This document shows positions 8,901-14,633 of a stretch of 40,861 nt of DNA, in pieces. A program made the translations under genes and the position numbers. Source of the DNA: Chloroflexota bacterium (GTDB lineage Bacteria > Chloroflexota > Dehalococcoidia > JACPQF01). The notes beneath the pieces are model-generated. The model was not told the DNA's origin. It saw nothing but the letters and a program-made list of their open reading frames with translations, and made no database searches. The stretch covers positions 1 to 40,861 of the forward strand of contig JACPQF010000033.1 of the NCBI GenBank assembly GCA_016190625.1, written 5' to 3'. How positions within the stretch are numbered: the stretch's first letter is position 1; every line of letters starts with the position of its first letter.

Positions 8901-9049
8901 GCCATAGCCGCAATACTAGCCAGAACTGCACGTATCCTGGACAGACGTGGATGTAGCCCGTTGGTCGGTGCCTTGGCCGACGTCGGACGGCCATCTGTCG
9001 GCTCCCCTTCCCCGTCTACGGTATTTTCTTCTAGCAGATGTTCTACCAA
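5912..9049 (-). CDS. YfhO-like polytopic membrane protein (GT-C-type glycosyltransferase fold)
   Basis: A 1045-residue membrane protein of the YfhO family. After a first hydrophobic helix (about residues 38-60) comes an extracytoplasmic loop with the family pattern NYDLFTYFYPYR ... LWNPYIFAGVPF ... FYPVN, then many membrane segments, a large soluble region, and a C-terminal YYPGWQATVDG ... GEHLVEFSYQP module ending in a last helix (about 995-1025). Family members transfer sugars from lipid-linked donors onto cell-wall polymers. The adjacent dolichyl-phosphate-mannose-synthase-like GT2 could supply such a donor. The start is TTG 9049 with AGGA six bases upstream; no better ATG lies before the first helix. 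Confidence 0.8.
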   Translation of the reverse strand: MVEHLLEENTVDGEGEPTDGRPTSAKAPTNGLHPRLSRIRAVLASIAAMAILAALTLIFYNRLAFGNSILVNYDLFTYFYPYRTYAAEILQSGHVPLWNPYIFAGVPFMANIQTAVFYPVNLAVYLLGLDAPHGVNLSILFHVFLAGLGMYAFAKVSIRLDHSSALVAAIVYMFSGFLSQQVGHINQQNAAAWIPTILLFFDLACRRKSVLFACLASFAVGVQFLAGHSQESYLTLFTLGMYCLFQLVMGLGRAFDLGEKQIRGLRPHLVVTGRMLIRGTREVVFITAIFGVVVILGIGLATVQLLPTFELSAQSIRGGGLSFRDAASFSLPPWEILRSLLPGFLENPFSEFVGYVGFVPIALAVLALAVRKRNPYTLFSLALGIVAIFLALGGFNPLYHIAFKLVPGLSLFRVPARWLLVYTFAAATLAGIGMSCLTRPPLLRSAVRDALNAIRNKQLWIVLSLLLVFGLVWLAHPLLKFPRGEVLAIWIPLVGLSMALVLVAPLWAPDPKLTLGVVALVAVELFFAQSDLDLNHPIPPQAFSSLRPSILHLKLDDSVYRILSVSIGSFDPGDMPELKRILRDQLPPERISDFIVATKYKEILTPNLPLLYKIPSIDGYDGGILPLKAYADFKRLIIESEQTPHGTAPGSNFDQADGLLREQLDGIPDTQLLGMLNVKYVIADKAHDPWVDNVYYDLGTMLTVERGRPQRLADLPSFATTAIGLVSYLSGSQSLTTTTAVAAVVITDTAGRVVTSTLQAGVDTAEGDYNRPSTKVSHKMAKISSLWKGNPQAYNYYTKIDLKGIMYPKEIRFTSLMTNGVELNLRGLSLIDDRTYTGESVVLNPRLKLVHSGDIKIYENLDWLPRAYVVRRYEVAKGDRALEASRRDVRDKVVLESAPPLSQQALSSMTAARSRPGRDEVTVQSYQPEQVQVKAKLDAPGLLVLTDAYYPGWQATVDGEPSPILRANYMFRALALTEGEHLVEFSYQPESLRTGLFVSVVALAVSAIALGAVVLTVGLRLSFRLVRSRRLTLKRLREAMGRWRA

Positions 9050-9098
9050 GACGGTTCCTCGCTCATCCGCTCAATCCGTTCCCAGAATCCGTAGACAG

Positions 9099-9815
9099 CT
9101 AGTCGAACAGTCGGCATTTGATGAGAGTGGAGAGGACGGTAAAGCCGTCCTTCCAACTGATCTTTTTGCCTGCGAGGAACCCCCGGGCGTCATAGGAAAT
9201 CGGCACCTCGTGAATATGGTAGCCCATCTTGAGGATTCTGGCTGTTATCTCCGGGTCGAAGCCCCAGCGGGGTGACTTGAGCTTGATCCTCCTGGCGACG
9301 TCGATAGAGAAGGTCTTGTAACAGGTTTCCATATCCGACAACGACGTGCCGTACAAGAGATTCGCCGCGAGGGTGAGGAGCTTGTTGCCGAGGGAATGGC
9401 CGAAGGACTTGAACTGAGGCTGTCCGAGAAACCGGGAGCCGTAAACCACCTGGCGCTCGCCAGAGATGATGGGTGCGATGAGAGCGGAGTAATCCTGCGG
9501 ATCGTACTCCAGGTCGGCATCTTGAATGATAACTACATTGCCCGACACCTCGGACAGCCCCGTTCTGACGGCGGCTCCCTTCCCCAGGTTGTAGGGATGG
9601 AGCAGCACCTTCACGTTTGGATAGCGGCTCGCTACTTTGGCTAGTATATCGCGACTGCCATCGATGGAAAAGTCGTCTACGCATATGAGCTCGATATCCA
9701 GGTCGACGGCCTGCACGCGATCGATGATCTCGGCAAGTGTAGTCTTCTCGTTGTATACCGGCATTATTACCGAGAGCTTTACCCCGCCTCTCGCCGCGCG
9801 CTCAGTATCCCTCAT
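9099..9815 (-). CDS. Family 2 glycosyltransferase, polyprenyl-phosphate sugar synthase-like
   Basis: GT-A fold family-2 transferase of the DPM1/polyprenyl-phosphate mannose or glucose synthase type. It shows LSVIMPVYNE at the N-terminus, CVDDFSIDGS, then the metal/nucleotide-sugar DADLEYDPQDY motif, YGSRFL and a late GFDPEITA. No membrane helices are seen, so it would act at the inner face of the membrane, moving a sugar from a nucleotide donor to a lipid phosphate. I use ATG 9815 (MRDTERAARGG), 35 bases after the response-regulator stop (9850). The frame is open to 9890 but would overlap that gene. It sits directly upstream of the YfhO-like gene, a donor-maker plus transferase pair. Confidence 0.85.
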   Translation of the reverse strand: MRDTERAARGGVKLSVIMPVYNEKTTLAEIIDRVQAVDLDIELICVDDFSIDGSRDILAKVASRYPNVKVLLHPYNLGKGAAVRTGLSEVSGNVVIIQDADLEYDPQDYSALIAPIISGERQVVYGSRFLGQPQFKSFGHSLGNKLLTLAANLLYGTSLSDMETCYKTFSIDVARRIKLKSPRWGFDPEITARILKMGYHIHEVPISYDARGFLAGKKISWKDGFTVLSTLIKCRLFD

Positions 9816-9849
9816 GGCGCCGTAGCCTGCATGCTGCCCCCAATTCAGG

Positions 9850-10431
9850 TTAGTTTTCTGCCTCGTGCGCCAGGAGGATAGCTTCGGCAATCTCTCGCAT
9901 CGACTTGCGGGTATTCATCGACAGCTTCTGGATCTTGCGAAAAGCCTCCGTCTCCTTCAGCCCCTGTGTGTCCATCAGGACGCCCTTGGCCCGTTCCACG
10001 AGCTTACGGGTCTCCAGGGTTTCCCTCAGGTCGCCGACCTCCTTCTCTAGCGTCTTGAACTCCCTAAACCTGGCGAGGGCCACCTCGATGGCCGGCACCA
10101 GCTCGGATTCCCTGAACGGCTTGACGATGTAGCCAACCACTCCGGCCTCTTTGGCGCCCTCGATGAGCTCTTGCTGGCTGAAAGCGGTAAGCAGGAGGAC
10201 AGGGGCGATCCTTTCCTCAGTCAAGATTCTGGCAGCGGCGATCCCATCCAGATCGGGCATCTTGATATCCATGATGACCAGATCGGGCTTCAGCTCTCTC
10301 GCCAGATCTACGGCGGTCAGCCCGTCGCCGGCCTCGGCGATGACTTCATAGCCCTGGGCGGCCAGCATCTCCTTCATGTCCATGCGGATGATGGATTCGT
10401 CGTCCGCGATGATCAGTCGTGTCGGTGCCAA
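9850..10431 (-). CDS. ANTAR-domain response regulator (PdtaR/AmiR-NasR type)
   Basis: Receiver domain (residues ~5-120) with the acidic pair DD near position 10, phospho-acceptor Asp near 55 in LVIMDIKMPD, the Thr in LLLTAF and the Lys in YIVKPF. It ends in an ANTAR RNA-binding domain (about 130-188) with the typical RKLVERAKGVLM and the A..L motif at the end. ANTAR proteins bind two adjacent hairpins in nascent mRNA and prevent termination. TTG 10431 is the start, with AGGAGG seven bases upstream. The gene follows its kinase by 25 bases. It resembles PdtaR of the PdtaS-PdtaR pair, so output is probably at RNA level. Confidence 0.92.
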   Translation of the reverse strand: MAPTRLIIADDESIIRMDMKEMLAAQGYEVIAEAGDGLTAVDLARELKPDLVIMDIKMPDLDGIAAARILTEERIAPVLLLTAFSQQELIEGAKEAGVVGYIVKPFRESELVPAIEVALARFREFKTLEKEVGDLRETLETRKLVERAKGVLMDTQGLKETEAFRKIQKLSMNTRKSMREIAEAILLAHEAEN

Positions 10432-10456
10432 ACTGATTCCTCCTCTAGTTTGCCGT

Positions 10457-11950
10457 CTATGCCTGCGACCTTCTCGGTGGAGCGACGACCTTAGGGAATG
10501 TAACGCGCGCAGTCACGCCCTGGCCGTTGGCGAACTCAAATCGGCCTTTCAAGTCCTCTTTTACCAGTGTGTTGATGATCTGCAATCCCAGATGGCTGCT
10601 GTCGCCCCGATCAAAGGGTCCGGGAAAGCCTGTTCCATCGTCGGCTATCTCGATGCACAATTGGTCGCCATGCTCCAATAATCTCACGACCACAGTACCT
10701 GCCGACCGCTCCGCGTAGCCGTGTTTCACGGCGTTCTGCAGCAACTCGTTCACGATCAGCGCGCAGGAGGTAGCTTGCTGGGCCGGAAGGTAGAGATTGG
10801 CGCCCTCGAGCTTAAGGCAAATGTTCTTGGACGGATCGATGATGCCGTGCGTGACCTCGTTGAGGATTCGCTGGCACACCTCCGTGATGTTGATGACGCT
10901 TTCCTGGTCGTGGCTCAGGAACTCGTGAACCACAGCTATGCTGAGGATCCTATTGATACTGCTGTCGAGCATTACCTCCACTTCGGGGATGCTGGCCCGG
11001 CGGGCTTGCAGCCGGAGTAAGGCGGCAATGGTCTGGAGGTTGTTCTTTACCCGATGGTGAATCTCCTGAATCATCGCCGATTTGATCTTTAGCGCCTGCT
11101 CTTGCTGCCTCTCCTCAGTAACGTCGTCTATGACGATGAACGCACCGCCATAGCGGGGGTTCGCCTTGAAACGCAGGGACAGCCAGGACGTCTCTTCGTC
11201 GGCCACGAGGGGAATGGCCTTCGTGACCAAGATCAGGTTGTTCATGGCGTTTTCTCGCTCGCTGCAGTTTCCGGATTCGAGAGCCTCGAAGAAGGTGCCT
11301 TCCTCCCGATCGGTGCCCGGCAAGGGAACTCCCAGCAGAGACCCGGAATAGCCGATCCGGCGAAACAGGGCTTCCGCCATCCTACTCGCGTATTGTATTT
11401 GCCCGGCTCCGTCGACGACAATAAGCCCGTCGTGTTCTCTCACTGCCGTGAGGGCGCCGGCCCCATCGATCTGGCCGGCAATGGCCATTTGCAGAATCAC
11501 GGCCAGCGCTTCCCTGAGCACGTGGCTCTTTCTCTTGAGACGCTCGTGCTCGGCCAAGTCAGCCTCGATGGCTAGAACCGCCATAACCTTTCCGTCCTGG
11601 GCCCGCAGAGGATGAACCTCGTGGGCGGTGCGGGCGGCCGTAGGTGAGCAGCGCGATCCCCGAGTTGCCCGGCCCCGTCTAAAGGTTTGAAAGACCAGCG
11701 GCTCGTTTTTCTTCCCGACCTGTTTCCCAACCAGTGGTGACGAGAAGACCGGCGGTGTCGTGTGAGGGCTGGCCTGAGCGATTACTATGGCGGTGTTTGG
11801 CTGCGTCCCCGGTGCGTATAGCAACAGGTCGGAATGCCAGAGATCCGCGAGTATGGGCAAGGTCTCCTCCACCTTGTGCAGGTAGACCGCATCGCACCGG
11901 GAAAGGCCGCTCAGTTCGTTGAGATATCTGTTCATAATGCACCGATGCAT
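10457..11950 (-). CDS. PdtaS-like sensor histidine kinase (HisKA_2 type)
   Basis: A 497-residue soluble kinase. The N-terminal ~130 residues form a GAF-like sensor region. A PAS-like domain covers about 165-280, followed by a HisKA_2 phospho-acceptor helix with EIHHRVKNNLQT (His near residue 297) and an HATPase with N-box ELLQNAVKHGY and G-box DDGTGFPG. This subfamily pairs with ANTAR regulators, and the next gene is one. No transmembrane segment is visible, so the signal is probably cytoplasmic. ATG 11950 and ATG 11932 are both possible and neither has a strong ribosome site. It is first gene of the operon, about 120 bases downstream of a strong promoter. Confidence 0.92.
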   Translation of the reverse strand: MHRCIMNRYLNELSGLSRCDAVYLHKVEETLPILADLWHSDLLLYAPGTQPNTAIVIAQASPHTTPPVFSSPLVGKQVGKKNEPLVFQTFRRGRATRGSRCSPTAARTAHEVHPLRAQDGKVMAVLAIEADLAEHERLKRKSHVLREALAVILQMAIAGQIDGAGALTAVREHDGLIVVDGAGQIQYASRMAEALFRRIGYSGSLLGVPLPGTDREEGTFFEALESGNCSERENAMNNLILVTKAIPLVADEETSWLSLRFKANPRYGGAFIVIDDVTEERQQEQALKIKSAMIQEIHHRVKNNLQTIAALLRLQARRASIPEVEVMLDSSINRILSIAVVHEFLSHDQESVINITEVCQRILNEVTHGIIDPSKNICLKLEGANLYLPAQQATSCALIVNELLQNAVKHGYAERSAGTVVVRLLEHGDQLCIEIADDGTGFPGPFDRGDSSHLGLQIINTLVKEDLKGRFEFANGQGVTARVTFPKVVAPPRRSQA

Positions 11951-12075
11951 TTCGACGAGGACGCTCTCGTCTTTGGTGGCGACAGCACCAACCGCAACCC
12001 ACTAACGTAACGATCGGCCACGGGAACTGATATCGTATGACACGACTAGATTACCGTTGAAATACGACAAGGCCG

Positions 12076-12104
12076 ATTATAGCAAAGGCGATATGGTTTG
12101 ACAA
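12076..12104 (-). promoter_or_regulatory. Near-consensus sigma70 promoter of the kinase/regulator/glycosyltransferase operon
   Basis: On the minus strand TTGTCA (12099-12104), a 17-bp spacer and TATAAT (12076-12081) match 11 of 12 consensus positions. The predicted start near 12069 leaves a ~120-base leader before the kinase. That is long enough for an ANTAR-controlled hairpin, although I did not find a clear twin hairpin there. Confidence 0.8.
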
Positions 12105-12116
12105 GGGCTTCGGCGC

Positions 12117-12172
12117 GGTGCCCTCACCCTCTCCCATCCTTCTGCGGAAGGACGGGAGAGGGTGAGGGCACC
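12117..12172. repeat. 19-bp perfect inverted repeat (dispersed palindrome type)
   Basis: Arms 12117-12135 and 12154-12172 are perfectly complementary, built on the CCCTCACCCTCTCCC word. The middle (12137-12152) pairs again as TCCTT/AAGGA around CTGCGG, giving a nearly continuous stem of about 24 bp. There is no T-tract. Such CCCTCACCCTCTCCC palindromes are scattered between genes in many high-GC bacteria. The gap 11951-12308 holds only this repeat, the promoter at 12076-12104 and the cysteine synthase ribosome site. Confidence 0.8.
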
Positions 12173-12308
12173 CCGAACGACTTTCAGGGTAGGACACCGT
12201 CCAGGCGCGCTGTGGATCGCTTGCGGCGCGAGAATCCGAACCGCGTTCTTCCCGTCCCTTGACTCCTGGACGATTCATCTGTTAACCTCTCCCTGAGGAG
12301 GAATCACG

Positions 12309-13244
12309 TTGGCGACAAACACCAATCTGTTGGACGCCATTGGCCGAACGCCACTGGTGGAGCTCACCCGGTTGAGCCCCAAGCCGGAGGTTCGCCTGTT
12401 CGCCAAGCTGGAGGGGAATAACCCCACCGGCAGCTTGAAGGACCGGATCGCCAAGTACATGATCGAGGAGGCGGAGGCCAGCGGACGCCTGACGCGCGAC
12501 AAGATCATCGTCGAGGCGACGACGGGGAACACCGGCATCGCCCTGGCCATGGTAGGGCGCCAGAAGGGCTACCGGGTGCAGGTGGTCATGCCCGAGAACG
12601 TCATCCCCGAGATCAGGCTGCTCCTCGAGGCCTACGGGGCGGAGGTGGTCTGGGTGGGCAGCACCCTTGGCACAAAGGGGGCGATCGAGCGCGTCGAGCA
12701 GATGGCGGCTGACGAACGGTATTACGCTCCGCGCCAGTTCGCCAACCAAATCAATGCGCTGGCCCATTACGAGACCACCGGCGTGGAGATACTGGAGGAT
12801 CTAGCGGAGATAGACGCATTCCTCGCCGGCCTGGGCACGGGGGGAACGGTCATGGGCGTCGGGCGGAGGCTGAAGGAGCGGAATCCTCACACGCGAATCA
12901 TCGCCGTGGAGCCCCATCCGGAGAGCCTGGTCCACGGGCTGCGTAGTCTGGAGGAGGGCTTCATTCCCCCCATCCTCGACCTAAAGAAGCTAGACGGTAA
13001 GTTTGTGGTCACCAGCCGTGATGCCTTCGTGGCCACTCGCGCTCTCACCGAGATGGAGGGCATCTTTGCCGGCATCTCGTCCGGCGCCGTTCTCCACTGT
13101 GCCCTGCGGGTGGCCAGGCGGATGAAGCGGGGGAACATTGTCATGCTCTTTGCCGATGGCGGTTGGAAATACCTCAGCACCGGCCTCTGGACCAAGGACA
13201 TCGCCACCCTCGAGCAGGAGATCGAAGACAAGATCTGGTGGTAG
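12309..13244 (+). CDS. Cysteine synthase family, PLP-dependent (CysK/CysM type)
   Basis: Fold-type II PLP enzyme, 311 aa, that makes cysteine from O-acetylserine (or O-phosphoserine) and a sulfur donor. It has the PLP lysine in NPTGSLKDR (Lys44), the substrate loop TTGNTGIALA and the phosphate-binding GLGTGGTVMGVG. The C-terminal serine region (GGWKYLSTGLW) fits CysM-type proteins, but the sulfur donor cannot be read from sequence. TTG 12309 is the start, with GGAGGA seven bases upstream, so cysB-like initiation from a rare codon seems normal in this genome. It is monocistronic on the plus strand. Confidence 0.92.
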   Translation: MATNTNLLDAIGRTPLVELTRLSPKPEVRLFAKLEGNNPTGSLKDRIAKYMIEEAEASGRLTRDKIIVEATTGNTGIALAMVGRQKGYRVQVVMPENVIPEIRLLLEAYGAEVVWVGSTLGTKGAIERVEQMAADERYYAPRQFANQINALAHYETTGVEILEDLAEIDAFLAGLGTGGTVMGVGRRLKERNPHTRIIAVEPHPESLVHGLRSLEEGFIPPILDLKKLDGKFVVTSRDAFVATRALTEMEGIFAGISSGAVLHCALRVARRMKRGNIVMLFADGGWKYLSTGLWTKDIATLEQEIEDKIWW

Positions 13245-13282
13245 GCTGAATGCCAGTGGCTCATGCTGGTAGAGCGAAGAGG

Positions 13283-13641
13283 TCAGCCAGTTGCAGCAAA
13301 GGCTTCGTGAAACGTCACGGTACCGCTGGCCTTGCTTTCCCCGAATGGCAACGCAAGGAAGTACTCTTGCGGAACGCCGTCAACAGCCAAGTCTGGGGGA
13401 CTCTGAAGCCGAAGCGTTCGTAGTAGCCAGGATCTCCAACGAGCACACAGCCTTTTGCGCCCAATGCTCTTAGCGAAGATAGACCTTCATAGATGAGGGA
13501 TTTTCCAATAGCTTGCCCCTGTAATTCCGGCAACACAGAGACGGGACCGGCACCGTACCAGCCCACGCTACCATCGGAAATGATCACAGGTGAGAAAGCT
13601 ATGTGGCCTACCACGTTGCTCCCGGATTCTGCAACCGAAAA
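13283..13641 (-). pseudogene. Decayed GNAT-family N-acetyltransferase
   Basis: Reading leftward from about 13641 the frame gives FSVAESGSNVVGHIAFSPV, then GPVSVLPELQGQAIGKSLI (acetyl-CoA loop Q-x-x-G-x-G/A) and GDPGYYERFGFRV. This is a familiar C-terminal two-thirds of a YhbS-like GNAT. A G5 run at 13395-13399 (C5 on the coding strand) is one base short; restoring it continues as PPDLAVDGVPQEYFLALPFG and stops at 13283, the normal family ending. Upstream there is an in-frame TAG (13642-13644) and no recognisable N-terminal ~50 residues. So the gene is both 5'-degenerate and frameshifted. It converges on the cysteine synthase. Confidence 0.72.
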
Positions 13642-13765
13642 CTATCGCCTGGTCCTTTTCTTGCGGTGCGAGAAGTACCCGATGAAGATGGCAATACTTC
13701 ACAAATGACGGCGATTGGCGCACGGGATGCTTGGCGGGAACGTGCAAATACAGGCCGTTATGTGG

Positions 13766-13792
13766 TATATATGAGGCACCGCTCGATGGGGG
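13766..13792 (+). promoter_or_regulatory. Possible -10 and ribosome site before DsbA-like gene
   Basis: A TATATAT stretch (13766-13772) could be a -10 element, but no -35 is convincing. GGGGG at 13788-13792 lies six bases before GTG 13799 and decides that start over TTG 13793, which it touches. Confidence 0.35.
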
Positions 13793-13798
13793 TTGATA

Positions 13799-14440
13799 GT
13801 GAGTAGACGCAATACATGGGAATCGATATTGGGCCGGTTGCCCCGACTTAGAGTCGTTGGCATTCTTCTGGTCTTGGCCAGTGTAGTCTTTTCCTCGTTG
13901 GGCTGTGGCCCGTCCCAGACCGCGGCCCCTGGCGCGGTAGAGCACGTTAAAGGCAACCCGAACGCCCGCGTGGTCATTGAGGAGTGGACCGACTTGCAGT
14001 GACCGGCATGCGCAGCGGTCGCGCCGACGGTCCGTCGGTACATAGCCGAGCATGGCAATGATGTCAAGTTCGTCTTTCGTCACTTCCCCTTGAAGAACCA
14101 CGAGTTCGCCTTTGTCGCCGCCGAGGCGGTCGAGGCAGCCAACGAACAGGGCAAGTTCTGGGAGATGCAGGACAAGCTGCTGGCCGACCCGTCTCTGCTG
14201 AATCTTGTTTACATCGCGCGGACGGCGACGGAGCTCGGCCTGGACATGAAGCGATTCAACGCCGCTCTCGACGATCATAGATTCGCGCCCCGCATACAGA
14301 CCGACGTGGACGAGGGCAATCGCCTGGGTATCAACGCTACCCCAACCTTCATAGTCAACGGTCGCCAGTACCGCGGCGCTCCCTCCTACGAGCAACTGGA
14401 CGCGGCGGTGAAGGAGGCTCTCCAGCAAATCGGAAAGTGA
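13799..14440 (+). CDS. DsbA-like thiol oxidoreductase lipoprotein, candidate selenoprotein (in-frame TGA = Sec68)
   Basis: The frame from GTG 13799 to 14440 is open except for one TGA at 14000-14002. Read through, it gives 213 residues: an N-terminal hydrophobic signal ending in a lipobox-like SLGC (Cys36), then a DsbA/thioredoxin-fold domain with EEWTDLQ-[TGA]-PAC, VFRHFPLKNH, a long helical insert and the cis-proline loop NATPTFIVNG. The TGA sits exactly where the first cysteine of the CPxC redox motif belongs, so the motif would be Sec-Pro-Ala-Cys (Sec68, Cys71). A SECIS-like hairpin follows. The alternative is a Cys-to-stop mutation, leaving fragments 13799-14002 and 14090-14440. Everything else in the domain is intact, which favours recoding. 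Likely site: outer face of the membrane. Confidence 0.72.
14005..14056 (+). promoter_or_regulatory. SECIS-like hairpin downstream of the in-frame TGA
   Basis: CCGAC (14024-14028) pairs with GTCGG (14034-14038) around the loop GGTCC (14029-14033). The loop begins 26 bases after the TGA. Bacterial SECIS elements sit inside the coding region with an apical loop roughly 16-37 bases after the UGA and a G at the first or second loop position; the E. coli fdhF loop also contains GGUC. An outer arm GGCATGC (14005-14011) can pair with GCATGGC (14050-14056) with one mismatch. Found by eye, not folded. Confidence 0.6.
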
Positions 14441-14502
14441 TCCTCCCCTGTCGGTTTCGTTTGTCACAAGAATCCCGCTCTCGCCAGCCAATCTGCCTCA
14501 AC

Positions 14503-14531
14503 TTGCGTCCGAGGGGCATTCCGTAGATAAT
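14503..14531 (+). promoter_or_regulatory. Possible sigma70 promoter for dehydratase activase
   Basis: TTGCGT (14503-14508), a 17-bp spacer and GATAAT (14526-14531) lie about 100 bases before the activase start. The -35 is weak. A 6-bp hairpin, GTCCTT/AAGGAC (14591-14608), follows in the leader with no T-run. Confidence 0.4.
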
Positions 14532-14633
14532 ACAACCTGGCAGCAGATACTGTAGGCGCCGGGGCGTCAGGCTTTCTCAGGCATCTGGCCGTCCTTCACG
14601 AGAAGGACAGAAGGATTCTTGGAGGGTGTTGCA

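Noticed and set aside
12117-12172. Palindrome as an intrinsic terminator
   Set aside because: It lies upstream of the promoter of one gene and ahead of the other, between divergent genes, and lacks a T-run; dispersed repeat is the better reading.
13568-14491. 307-codon open frame antisense to the DsbA-like gene
   Set aside because: No recognisable domain. It opposes a clear DsbA-fold reading with conserved motifs, and long antisense frames are frequent at this GC content.
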